Shown: in pieces, positions 37,496-48,100 of the stretch
Layout: every line of letters begins with the position of its first letter
How positions within the stretch are numbered: position 1 is the stretch's first letter
Assembly: GCA_002914845.1 (NCBI GenBank)
Contig: JXTC01000812.1
Location: 1 to 64,000 of the forward strand
Origin: Trema orientale
Lineage: Eukaryota > Streptophyta > Magnoliopsida > Rosales > Cannabaceae
Length of the DNA: 64,000 bases
Direction of reading: 5' to 3'
Notes under the pieces: model-generated
What the model was told of the DNA's origin: nothing
Seen by the model: only the letters and a program-made list of their open reading frames with translations
Database searches by the model: none
Program-made: the position numbers and the translations under genes

Positions 37496-37809
37496 TAGTG
37501 ATAACTGAGCGTCTACCTTTGTGTTTAATTGTTTATAATTTTTAATATTAAGATACCTTATCACTTGCTTCTCCAAGCAGCATTTTGCAAGAGATTTTCC
37601 CTTATCTGCTAGATTCCATTTTCTTTTCTTTAAACACTTGATTTTTCTTCTGAGCTTCCTATTGTTTCATGGTCAAAGTCATAGAAGAACAATTGATCAG
37701 ATATATTTGGGTATGCTTGTTTTTTCAGGGTTCTTTTTTTATAATATTAGTAGTTTGTTATATTTTTTTATTGTTCTCAATTGATTGTTAATTGTTTGTG
37801 TGGGGTTAG

Positions 37810-37845
<36 letters not shown>

Positions 37846-37968
37846 TTATAACTTTCTTAACAACTTTTAAATCAGGAGAAGATACTATAAAGAAAAGAAA
37901 AATTACAAGGGTTTGGGAAGCCTACAACCAAACAAATCCAAAGTGCTTTTATCCACATAGAAGGCCAT

Positions 37969-40900
37969 ATGGAAGAAAGCAATTCAATTTTAGCTAATCT
38001 ATCAAACGGTAAGTTTCCCTGTTTCAATATGTATATATAAGATGCCAATCCTTATTTTTTTTTTATATATATAATGAGATGAATGAAAAGTGTACATCAT
38101 TAATATTATTTTTCTTTCTTATTTTTTAGGAGGCGGCTATAGTAGGGGCGTCCCTACGTAAGGTCCTTGTTTATACACCGTTTGATGGGAATCTGTGGGG
38201 AATCTGTTTATACACAGATTCCCATCAAACGGTGTATAGACAGAGCCTTACGTAGGGACGCCCCTATTGTAAACGCGTCTTATTTTTTATTATAAAAAAT
38301 ATGCATGATAAATTTTTATTGGCCAAATTGATACCTATGCATAAGTTAAAAAAAAAATACCTACTGAATTAGTGCCCATATATATATATATATGAGGAAT
38401 GCTAGCAACACTCTCTTTTACACTCTCTTTTGCACTCTCCTAATCTCACTGTTTAACACGTGGAATCCACCATGATTTGTTGTATTATTAAAATATTAAA
38501 TTAGATAATGGAATATACGTGCCAGACAGTGAAACTGGAGAGTGTCAAAGAGAGTGTCCAAGAGAGTGTCCTTAGCATTTCTCTATATATATATATATAA
38601 ATCATATTTGTATACATCTAAGTAAGCAGCAACACATGTTATATCTGATGTCTCATTTTTCAAATACGTGAGCATCATCACTAATACATGCTTGATGTAT
38701 AAGACATTTATTATTTATTTTCTAATACGTTAGATATCATCAGCAATGGTATGGTTTTTAAGTCTGAACAACAAAATCCCTATGCCTTTTGAGTGTGTTG
38801 TAAAGACAAGATGCGACGATTCATTATAATAGCAAATTACTTTCGTTTCTTCCTTCCGTTTTGTTACTTAATTTTTACCAGTTACATGTTACTGCTCTCT
38901 TGCATTATGGCCAAGATACTTAGTTTTACTTAATCCCTTAGGTGTGGAGAGCATAAAGAAAGTAGTGGATATTGTAGATGGACTGATTAAATTTGAGAGC
39001 CTTGACCAAAAGATGAATCGACTGAAAAGAAAGCTGGATATTCTAGAAGGCAAAGAAGATGATATTCATGAAGAGTTGAAATACGCGGAGTCATTGTCAA
39101 TGAAGAGACGGAAAAAGGAAGTCGAAAGCTGGTTAAGAAGTGTTGGGAGGATAAAGATTAAGGTTCAACAGACGGAGCAAGCAGTTCAAGAAAGAAGAGG
39201 AAAATGGTTACCAAGTATACAGTTGCACAGAAATTTGGATAGATTAATGGCGGAAGTTGTAGAACTTCATGAGCAAGGTGGTTTTCCCCGGGGGCTCACG
39301 CATGAAGCACAAGAGAGTGGAGGAGTTTCATTTCCAACAACAACATTGGTTGGCCAAATGTTTCTGGAGAATAAGAATACGGTTTTGGAATGCTTAAGAA
39401 GTAATAATAATGTCTCAATTATTGGAATATATGGAATGGGCGGAGTTGGGAAGACAGCTCTGCTGACTCACATAAACAATGAACTGATTCTGAATTGTCC
39501 GGATACTGCTGTTTCTTGGGTCACTGTATCACAGAAATTCACTATTCATAAACTGCAGGATGACATTGCAAATGAGCTGTGTTTTAGTTTTTCATACGAA
39601 CGTGATGAGAAAAAGAGAGCAGCAGAACTATCGAACTTCTTGGGGACAAAGAAGGACTTAGTACTCATTTTGGATGATGTCTGGGAAGATATTCCTTTAA
39701 ATGAGGTTGGAATTCGTGTCGGTGCCAACGGATGTAAGTTGATCATAACTACCCGGTATTTGGATGTTTGCCGGAGAATAGATTGCCAAAAGGAAATTAG
39801 AGTGTCCCCTCTTTCTGAAAAAGAGTCTTGGGAATTATTCTTGGAGAGACTTGGGGTTGACATGAAACTGACTCCTGAAATTGAAGAAACTGCAAAGTTT
39901 CTTGTCAAAGAATGTGCTGGTTTGCCGCTTGGGATTATTACAATGGCTAGAAGCATGAAAGGAGCAGATGACATATTTGAGTGGAGGAATGCATTGGAAA
40001 ACATGAAAGAATCAAAACTGGGGCACGATGACATGGAAAGTAAGGTATTTCAAGTACTGAAATACAGCTACGACATGTTAAAAGACCCAAAAGTACAACA
40101 GTGTTTCTTAGACTGCTCATTGTTCCCTGAAGATTTCCCAATTGAGAGAGAAGACTTGATAGAGCTTTTCATCGATGAGAGGTTGATTGATGGGATGAAG
40201 AGCAGGCAAGCAGAGTTTTACAGAGGTCATACAATATTGAATAAACTCGTGAATGCTTGCTTGCTTGAAAATCTCGAGATGTATGGGAGAAAGTATGTGA
40301 AGATGCATGATCTAGTAAGGGATATGGCACTACAAATTACAAGTACTAGTCCTCGGTTTTTGGTTGAAGCCGGTGTCGATTTGAAGGAAATACCGGTTGA
40401 AGAAGAGTGGGCAGAGGATCTTGTAAAGGTTTCTTTGATGGACAATGGTATTTCAAGAATTCGTCCCACTGTATCACCAAGGTGTCCAAGCATTTCAACA
40501 TTGGTCCTAATGAGTAATAGACTAACAAGCATTCCAGATTGTTTCTTCTGGAATATGACCAGACTCAGTATTCTTGACTTGTCTTATACCGACATTGAAA
40601 AACTGCCAAATTCGGTTCTTGACTTGGTGAATCTCAGTGCCTTATTGCTCAAACGTTGTGAGAGCTTAAAGTATGTGCCATCTTTAGCAAATCTAAAGGC
40701 CTTAAGGAGGCTTGACCTTGGCTATACAGGAATCACAGAGGTACCTCAAGGACTGGAAATGCTGGACAATTTAAGATACCTCAGTCTTTTTGCAACCTCT
40801 CTACTTATCTGCCCGGGGATTCTAGTCAATCTTTTCCGCCTCCAGCACCTTCTCCTTGACTGGGATAGCTCAACCAAAGTGAAAGGAGAAGAGTTAGCAA

Positions 40901-41850
40901 ACTTAACAAGGCTGGAGACCTTAAAAGCTCAATTATATGATGTTAATGACTTGAATACATATGTCAGTTCTTTGGAGGAGAGAGAACTTCTGAGCTACAC
41001 TCTTCAAGTGGGATTCAGCAACAATTTGTCTTGGAGGATAAATAACTACAACAAAACAGTAGTTTTGATAAACTCTGACATAAGTAAAATAACTTCGGAG
41101 AAGTACCCACTTTTGCTTCCTCAAGGAATTCAGTTCCTATATATTGAAAGCTGTCATCTGGTTAAAAGTTTATCTGAAGCTTTCTCTCTAGAGAACATTG
41201 CTAACTTAAGGTCCTGTCATATTGTGCTCTGCGATGGAATAGAGACTCTGCTTTCTGTTTCTTCATCTTGCTCTTTTCCTATTCTTCAAAGCCTTGAGGA
41301 ACTGAGACTTCAAGAATTGCAGGACTTCACTGGATTGATAAGTGGAGAGAGAGATGTATCATCTCTACCTCCAACCGGTACCTTTTCTTCCCTTAAGGCC
41401 ATTGTAATAAATGGTTGCCCAATTATGAAGAATCTGTTCACTCCTGCATTGCTATTGCTCTTCCCAAACCTCGAAAGGATGAGAGTTTTTAGTTGTGAGC
41501 GAATGACAGAAATCATAGCAGCAACAACAGATGAGAGTGAGGAAGAAGGAAGTACTAGTGGTGGTACAGCCGAGCTGACTCTCCCCAAGTTGAAATCTTT
41601 GGGGTTGTCATTCCTACCAGAACTAGAAAGCTTTTGCAGCAGTAACAAAACTCTAGTCGCTGATTTTCTACAAGAAATTAGTATAGACAATTGTTCGAAG
41701 CTGAAGAAGTTCTCTCTCCTTGATAATGAACCGTGTCACCTCCCTTCTCTCCAAAAGATCATGGTAAGAGAAGAATGGTGGGAATCATTGGAATGGGAAC
41801 ACCCCAATGCTAAAAATGTCCTTCAAACATTGTGCCGATTTCAGAAATAA
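37969..41850 (+). CDS. CNL-2: CC-NB-ARC-LRR disease resistance protein, duplicate of CNL-1
   Basis: Same gene design as CNL-1. Exon 1 (37969-38008) encodes MEESNSILANLSN plus one base. The intron 38009-38941 (donor GTAAGT, acceptor CCCTTAG) joins the long exon 38942-41850, giving 982 aa. P-loop GMGGVGKTA at 178-186 has Ala after GKT instead of the second Thr of CNL-1 and CNL-3, a change found in many functional NLRs. LVLILDDVWE, TTRYLDVC, CAGLPLGI, CFLDCSLFPEDF and MHDLVRDMALQI are intact, followed by LRRs and the terminal WWESLEWEHPNAKNVL. It looks roughly 80% identical to CNL-1, highest in CC and NB-ARC and lowest in the LRRs. A 5' UTR intron (37711-37875) and a 3' UTR intron (41887-42039) match those inferred for CNL-1. 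The first coding intron carries three transposon pieces absent from CNL-1. Confidence 0.93.
38143..38266. mobile_element. Foldback MITE in CNL-2 intron
   Basis: A nearly perfect inverted repeat: arm 38143-38197 (starts TAGGGGCGTCCCTACGTAAG) and arm 38213-38266 (ends CTTACGTAGGGACGCCCCTA), separated by a 15-nt loop. Differences fall only in about six central positions. TA at both edges may be a mariner-type target duplication. A transcript would form a hairpin of about 124 nt. The CNL-1 intron lacks it. Confidence 0.8.
38311..38375. mobile_element. MITE end fragment in CNL-2 intron
   Basis: ATTGATACCTATGCATAAGT followed by an A run and ATACCTACTGAATT matches one end of the MITE at 2168-2413. 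Confidence 0.45.
38394..38583. mobile_element. Mutator-type MITE in CNL-2 intron
   Basis: 190 bp. The left end GAGGAATGCTAGCAACACTC mirrors the right end GAGTGTCCTTAGCATTTCTC, and both carry doubled ACACTCTC units. TATATATAT on each side fits a 9-bp duplication, though within a TA tract. The termini resemble GAATAATGCTA of the MITEs at 13581 and 56760. Confidence 0.65.
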
Positions 41851-42359
41851 AATAAAGCTCTTGGATGAAAAGCATGACCAGAACTGGTATATGATTTATG
41901 CAGTTCATATCTTCAATGTCATATTTTCTTTCCTTCTAATATCTCTCTTTTGTTTCTCATTTCTCTTTCAATAGGTTTCAAGATTTACTGCCAAGGTTCT
42001 TGCTGAATATTTACTTGTTCTTATTTTTGTTTGCTGCAGGATATGTATAGGACTGAAATATAATGAAGCCTGAAACTGATTTGACCAAGAACTGGATTCT
42101 GATTTTGAGCTATGAAACTTATATTTTGTAATATGCATTTGGACTAGATGCTTTTGTATTTTCAATTATTGGGGTATTGACCATATGACTGCTATGATGA
42201 TGCTGAATTTTGAACCTTTTAGTCAAGAATCAAGGTGTTCACTGGTCAGATGGCTCGCCTATTTGCATATTTACGTGCTTGCAAAGTTTCTATTTATAGT
42301 TTCTTTTGTTTTCTGGCAAGAGTTTTGGCCTTATTTTGGTAACAATACGGTTTTAATTG
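41851..42359 (+). other. CNL-2 3' UTR
   Basis: After the stop, ATGAAAAGCATGACCA matches CNL-1. The 3' UTR intron is 41887-42039 (donor CTG|GTATAT, acceptor CTGCAG|GATATG). The short frame at 42185-42403 has no support. Confidence 0.5.
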
Positions 42360-42840
42360 TCGTTTTTTGTATCATGTCGTTTTTAAGTAGCCTTTTGCCG
42401 TAAATTATTGCATTTGATGTTGATGTTTGTTTAGATTGATATCGTTTTATTGTCGTTCTTCATTTCATGTCAGGTTATAATCGTCGTTCTATTTTTCCTT
42501 TTCTCAGAAAAGGAAAGAAAAAAAGTACAAATAAAGGTTATTGTAGTTTTAAAATTGTTATTTTTGTCAAGTTAATGGTTTATTGTTTTTTCATGTTACT
42601 GTCGTATTCTTAAATTAGTGTCGTTTTTTAGCTTTCTAATTTTATATTGATGTCGTTGTTTTTGTTGTTTTTCGTTGGATGTCGTTTTTATTGTTCTCAT
42701 CGTCCTTTGAATTACTTTGGTCGTTTTTAGATAAATCGTTGAGTTCAGATTTGTGTCGTTTACTTTTAATGTCGTTTTTCCTTTTCATGCTTTTTTTATT
42801 TCATTTTTTTTTCATGTCGTTTTGCTCCTCTTAAGAGCGG
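42360..42840. repeat. GTCGTTTTT-rich stretch
   Basis: About ten copies of (A)TGTCGTTTTT or close variants at irregular spacing. Similar motifs occur at 4840-4960 and, inverted, at 54480-54580. No gene. Confidence 0.5.
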
Positions 42841-43590
42841 TACTGTGCTGATTCTGTGATTGTGAATGTGACCGTCATGTTTTCATTTGAAAAAAAATAA
42901 TAATAAAAAACAAAAATAAAAGAAAAGAGTAGCAATCATATGAGTTAGCTCTACAAAAGATGAATATGCCCAAAAAAAAAAGAAGTCAAAAAATAGAAGA
43001 TTTTATGATCTGGGTTCGACCCAAATCTTGAAGACGTAGTTGTACCAATATGAAAATCTGGGAAAGACTTTAGACCCCTCCCGCACCGGAGTTGGTATCA
43101 TAGCTTGTCTGGTCTAACAAGGTAATCTGACATGTATTCTTTTTTTATTTAATTTTATTGCTTCATACCCAGTCTAATAGACCAACTAGGGACTGAGACT
43201 GACCATTCAATGATGTCTAACAAGAAAAAAAAAAAAAAAAAAGAATAAAAAAAAAGGATATAGAAGAAGTTGTGTTTTCTACAATCATAGTATGAAAAGT
43301 CATATATATATATATATATATATTTCGGTTACTAAGTTGAAAATTCAGACTTTTAATATTGGAGGTTAGTATGTTAGTAACCATACAAAATTTGAGATGC
43401 CATTTGTGTAAAGAAAAATTAGTCTTCGGGTCTTTAGAATGATATTTAAAGTGGATTTTTAGTTTCGAGAACTAATCATTTCATTTTATAGTGCGCCTCA
43501 GTTGTTTCCAACCCCCACCAGCTTTGTTGTACTAGGCAATTGTTTTTATTAATACTAATGTTTCATATCCTTTGCTTTGAATTTTTTTAC
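42841..43590. other. No gene seen; possible SINE-like fragment
   Basis: GGGTTCGACCC at about 43013 resembles a Pol III B-box and is followed by CTCCCGCACCGGAGTTGG, but no A-box or clear ends are visible. There are A-rich runs at 42890-42930 and 43220-43255 and a (TA)n tract near 43302. Confidence 0.3.
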
Positions 43591-44450
43591 TAGTCTGGTT
43601 TTCTTTTGCTTCTATGAGTTTGACTGCTTTTGAAGGTTTTAATAGTCTTTCTTACATAATTTCTTGACATCTAAAGGAATAAAGATTCATAGTATAATTC
43701 CAATGGCTTGAACTGGTCCTCACGGTTTGGTTTGTGGTCCAATATTTAGATTCTTCTTTTTGCTAAATCGTCAAAGCTTTGGCTTGGTCACTCACTAATT
43801 CCATTTGTTTATAATTTATATGGTCTTTGATTATTTTTAATTGACTTTGGGGTCAACCTTACTGTTTGTTCAATAGTGTTATTCATTTTTTTTTAATATG
43901 TATATTTCTAGCTAACAATGTCAAATGCATTACCCATTCACTTTCTCTGGTTAACTTTTACACTTCAAATCGTTTTACTGCTTATTCCATAGAGAGATTT
44001 CATATCTAACTTTTGCTTCAACTCACTTTGGTTCAGGAAATAATCAGAAAACTTTGACGTATCTCTTCGTTTCAGCGATGCTTTGAATGATCAAAGTAAG
44101 TATCATCGTACCAAGCTTCTTCGTACTGAAGTTCTAGAATCGTTGTAGTTTGACACCTTCCATTTGGTCATCCCATAATCTTGCTTCAATGCTTTTTGTA
44201 TTTGTTCTGCTCCATGTTTGTATTGCTAGATACTAAACGTTTATGTTTCAAAATTATGGAAAAGGAAATACCAACTTCTATGAGGCTGTTCATTTGCTTT
44301 GCTACTTTTGTGTAGTGATTAACCTGCAGTTTAGGTGGATTATGTTTTTGTCACTAATCGATATTCAAAATGTAACCAATCCTTTGTTTTAATCATTTTG
44401 TTTTCCTTCTTAATGAATAATTGGCTTATTCATTGAAACTGTCTTAGTTG
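43591..44450 (+). other. Duplicated 3' flank of CNL-2
   Basis: Aligns in pieces with 12550-13070 after CNL-1 (GACTGCTTTTGAAGGTTTTA, CTTGAACTGGTCCTCACGG, CATTTGGTCATCCCATAAT, TTCAAAATGTAACCAATCCT). Between the CNL-2 3' UTR and this flank lies about 1.4 kb absent from the CNL-1 copy. Confidence 0.5.
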
Positions 44451-44822
44451 ATGAATTCTCAGTGTCAGTATGCAATATGGTAAATCTAGAATTGAATTAA
44501 CCCGCTTTAGGATTCTATGAAGTTCGATCCTGTGATCAAATGGTTTATTAACACGCTTGTTTCTTCAGTACTATTTTGTAGATTTAGATTTTTGGCTTGT
44601 GGCTCTAGCTTAAACCCTAGTTGATCTGACAGCTTGGGGGATTGATTTCCAGATTAAGTTATCACAAATAAAAGATTATGTCTCATATTTTGGCACTCAA
44701 AGAGTATGACCGAGTTTATCATAATATGACATTAGAGAAATTCAATCTGTAGATATGTTTTTTCTGCAACATATATATTTTCTTAAGAGTTATTGAAATG
44801 AATTTCGTTGAGCTTCCTTTCT

Positions 44823-44992
44823 TAGGTTCTGTATGCCATAACAGTGAATGACATCTTGAAGCTTAGCAAGACCGCTAGAGTAATAGGAGAGATGAGATTA
44901 TACCATTGGGCTTCCGCTTCTTAGCAAGTCATCCTAGGAGCTCTTCCAAAACTGGTCCCAGAACCTCTTAATGATGCATTTGCATAGGATAA
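44823..44992 (+). pseudogene. Unrecognised coding-like fragment with two stops
   Basis: Plus-strand translation reads LYAITVNDILKLSKTARVIG then EMRLYHWASAS, TAG, QVILGALPKLVPEPLNDAFA, TAG. The protein-like composition on either side of the stop suggests an old captured exon. I do not recognise it. Confidence 0.25.
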
Positions 44993-45145
44993 GTCTAAAT
45001 TATTATATGTTTTCTATTTATCTGGTTGTGTGTGAATGATATCATGAATGAAAAGGGAAAGTCATGTATAAAATTGTTACAAATTGATTTAATATCTATA
45101 CTGTATCTAAAATAATTGTTAGATATCCTTCTTGATCAGGAATAT

Positions 45146-48100
45146 ATGGAATATATGGACTACCTGGGAAAAGTATTTGAGGTTAGAGACTATATAAGCA
45201 ATTGCTGCAATCTTAATAAGAAGATGCAAAAGCTGAAAAGAAAATTGGAAGACCTGAGCAGCAGGGAAGTTGATGTGATTAATGAAGTGGAATATGCAGA
45301 GTCGCTGTCTTCAAAGAAACGAAAGAAAGAAGTTGAGAATTGGCTGGAATGTGTGAAAAGGAAAAAAGACGAAGTTCAGAGGATGGAGCAAGCTGTGAAA
45401 AAGGAGAGGCGATTGCAGTCACGTCTGCAGTTGGGGAAATGCATGGAAGAACTAACAGGAGAAGTGACAGAACTTCTACAGCGAGGTAGATTCTGTAAAG
45501 GGCTGATACTTGATGTAAATGAGACAGGAGGCAATGCATTGCTGACAACAAAGTTAGTTGGTGAGATGTTTAATGCAAATATGGAAAGGATTCGGATGTG
45601 CTTAGTGAAGGAAGAGGTCGTAAGCATTGGCATTTATGGAATGGGCGGGGTGGGGAAAACAACCCTTGTGACACATATCCATAACCAGCTTTTGAAAGAG
45701 TCAAGTACTTTTGGTAATGTTTACTGGGTCACTGTATCGAAAGATTTTAGCATTCGTAAACTGCAGAATGACATAGCCAGAGTGGTGTCTCTTGATCTTT
45801 CATACGAGGATGATGAAAAGAAAAGGGCGTCGATATTGGTACAAGCTTTGATGAGAAGAAAGAAATATGTTCTCATCTTAGATGATGTGTGGAATCATTT
45901 TCTTTATGAGAAGGTGGGGATTCCTGTGAAAGTAAGTGGCTGTAAACTGATTCTGACATCGAGATCTTTGGATGTATGCCGCAGGTTGGGTTGCCAAATG
46001 AACATCAAAGTAGAGCCTCTTTCTGAGGAAGAAGGTTGGAAGTTATTTATGGAGAAACTTGAGCGCAGAGTTTGGTTTTCTCCTGAACTTGAAGGCATTG
46101 CAAGGTCCGTTGCAAAAGAATGTGCAGGATTGCCACTCGGGATTATTACAATGGCTGGAAGCATGAGGGAAGTGGATGATATCTGTGAGTGGAGGAATGC
46201 TTTGGAAAAACTGAAACAATCAAAACTGGAACAAGATGACATGGAAACTGATGTATATCAAGTACTGAGGGTCAGTTATCAAAGCTTGAATGATTCCAGG
46301 GTGCAACAATGTTTCTTATATTGTGCCCTCTACCCTGAAGATTATAAAATCAAAAGAGAGGAGTTGATAGACCAGTTTATAGACGAGGGATTGATTGAGA
46401 GAATGAAGAGTAGGCGGGCAGAGTTTGACAGGGGTCATGCTATTTTGAATAAACTTGAAAATGCTTGCTTATTGGAAGGTGCCGTAGAGTATTTCCCATG
46501 TGAGAAGAAGTGTGTGAAGATGCATGATTTAGTGAGAGACATGGCTCTTCAGATTGCGAGTTCAGATATGGGATTCATGGTAAGAGCTGGTGAGGGATTG
46601 AAAGATTTACCAGATGAAGAAAAGTGGACAGAGAGTCTTGAGAAGGTTTCTTTGATGCATAACAAAATTTCAGAAATTCCTGCTGATGCACCACCATATT
46701 GTCCTAGACTTTCAACTCTGATGCTACAGTATAATTGCCTAAAAAGGATCCCAGACTCATTCTTTGTGCATTTGCATGGTCTCAAGGTTCTTGATCTATC
46801 CTATACTGGCATTGAAAGTTTGCCAAGTTCAATATCTGATTTGGACAATCTCTCTGGACTGTCACTTAAAGAATGTGATAGGCTACAATATCTGCCTTCC
46901 TTGGCAAAGCTGACCGCCTTGAGGAGGCTGGACCTTGCGAACTCGGGAATTAAAGAAGTTCCTCAGGGTATGGAAATGCTGATCAATCTCAGATACTTGG
47001 ATCTCCATGCACCTAATTTAAAGATGTTTCCCACTGGAACTTTACCGAAACTTTCCCGTCTCCAATACTTGATAATTTACGGGCTATCCAAGACACTGAA
47101 AGTGGAAGGAGAGGACGTAGCAAGCTTGAAAAAGTTGGAGACTTTTGCTGGCCAATTTTTTGACATTCACGACCTTAGTGCATATGTCAAATCCTTTGAG
47201 GGAGGAGGACCCTGTAGTTACCTTCTTCAAGTGGGATTAGACGACCCATATTTTTCACCAATTGAAAGTGGCAACTTTGACAAACGAGTGATTTTGAAAG
47301 GCTGCAAGATAAGCAAGAGCATGGAAGGAGAAGACTCCTTGGTTCTACCAACGGATGTTCAGTACCTATATTTTCATGAGTGTCATGATGTTCGAAGTCT
47401 ATGTGACATTGCATCATTGAGCACTTCAACTAACTTGAATACTCTTGTGATCAATAACTGTGAGGGGATAGTTTGTGTCATTTCTTCTTCATCCACCCAT
47501 TGTACCCCTCTGCAACGCATAGAGTCACTGCGCCTTGCATTTCTGCAGAACTTACACACATTCTTCATGACGAATATAGCTGAATCACCACTTGTACCAA
47601 CAGGGACTTTTTCTAGCCTTAAAGAGTTTAGAATGTACAACTGTCCCAGTATAAAGATTTTGTTCACGCGTCAGATGCTGACATGCCTCCAAAACCTGGA
47701 AGAAATTCATGTCGAAGATTGTGGACAAATCGTGGAGATAATAGCAGCACCAACTGATGATGATGCAGTAGAGATGTACAGGGAAGAAGAACTGGGCACC
47801 ATCACAAGCACTCTTCCGAAGTTAAAGGCTTTACAATTGTGGAACCTATCCGAACTGAGAAGCATCTGTAGTTATGGCATATTGGTTTGTGATTCTCTCC
47901 AATATGTTGCAGTTCGGTACTGCAAGAAGCTGAAAAGGATTCCCATCTCTCTGCCCCAACTTGATAACCAACCATCTCCGCCTCCTTCTCTTCAGATTAT
48001 CAAAGCATATCCAAAAGAATGGTGGGACTCACTGGAATGGGAGCATCCAAAAGCTAAGGATGTCCTTGAGCCTTTTTGTCAATTTTCAAGATACCTGTAG
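45146..48100 (+). CDS. CNL-3: CC-NB-ARC-LRR disease resistance protein, divergent paralogue
   Basis: Single long exon of 984 codons if started at ATG 45146 (MEYMDYLGKVFEVRDYISNC). A GATCAG acceptor lies directly before GAATATATGG, so an upstream exon, as in CNL-1 and CNL-2, cannot be excluded. The coiled coil covers about 15-125. Motifs by residue: P-loop GMGGVGKT 165-172; kinase-2 YVLILDDVWN near 241; LTSRSLDVC; CAGLPLGI near 326; CFLYCALYPEDYKIKREELI; MHDLVRDMALQI from 459; LRRs about 500-960; and the shared C-terminal WWDSLEWEHPKAKDVLEP. All motifs are intact and there are no premature stops. It looks about half identical to CNL-1 and CNL-2, so it is an older member of the cluster. The C-terminal WW.SLEWEHP.AK block is common to all three and may matter for the post-LRR fold. 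Confidence 0.92.
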   Translation: MEYMDYLGKVFEVRDYISNCCNLNKKMQKLKRKLEDLSSREVDVINEVEYAESLSSKKRKKEVENWLECVKRKKDEVQRMEQAVKKERRLQSRLQLGKCMEELTGEVTELLQRGRFCKGLILDVNETGGNALLTTKLVGEMFNANMERIRMCLVKEEVVSIGIYGMGGVGKTTLVTHIHNQLLKESSTFGNVYWVTVSKDFSIRKLQNDIARVVSLDLSYEDDEKKRASILVQALMRRKKYVLILDDVWNHFLYEKVGIPVKVSGCKLILTSRSLDVCRRLGCQMNIKVEPLSEEEGWKLFMEKLERRVWFSPELEGIARSVAKECAGLPLGIITMAGSMREVDDICEWRNALEKLKQSKLEQDDMETDVYQVLRVSYQSLNDSRVQQCFLYCALYPEDYKIKREELIDQFIDEGLIERMKSRRAEFDRGHAILNKLENACLLEGAVEYFPCEKKCVKMHDLVRDMALQIASSDMGFMVRAGEGLKDLPDEEKWTESLEKVSLMHNKISEIPADAPPYCPRLSTLMLQYNCLKRIPDSFFVHLHGLKVLDLSYTGIESLPSSISDLDNLSGLSLKECDRLQYLPSLAKLTALRRLDLANSGIKEVPQGMEMLINLRYLDLHAPNLKMFPTGTLPKLSRLQYLIIYGLSKTLKVEGEDVASLKKLETFAGQFFDIHDLSAYVKSFEGGGPCSYLLQVGLDDPYFSPIESGNFDKRVILKGCKISKSMEGEDSLVLPTDVQYLYFHECHDVRSLCDIASLSTSTNLNTLVINNCEGIVCVISSSSTHCTPLQRIESLRLAFLQNLHTFFMTNIAESPLVPTGTFSSLKEFRMYNCPSIKILFTRQMLTCLQNLEEIHVEDCGQIVEIIAAPTDDDAVEMYREEELGTITSTLPKLKALQLWNLSELRSICSYGILVCDSLQYVAVRYCKKLKRIPISLPQLDNQPSPPPSLQIIKAYPKEWWDSLEWEHPKAKDVLEPFCQFSRYL

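Noticed and set aside
37785-37997. 70-codon frame with poly-Tyr
   Set aside because: It is the translation of an (ATT)n microsatellite running into the CNL-2 5' UTR.
45116-45118. TTG start for CNL-3 and for the frame at 55959
   Set aside because: CNL-3 has an ATG ten codons later, and 55959 is intron sequence before an acceptor of a two-exon gene.
9546-48000. Many antisense frames across the three CNL exons, up to 162 codons
   Set aside because: They are mirror frames of long coding exons, with no domain content and no start context; conserved between paralogues only because the sense strand is.
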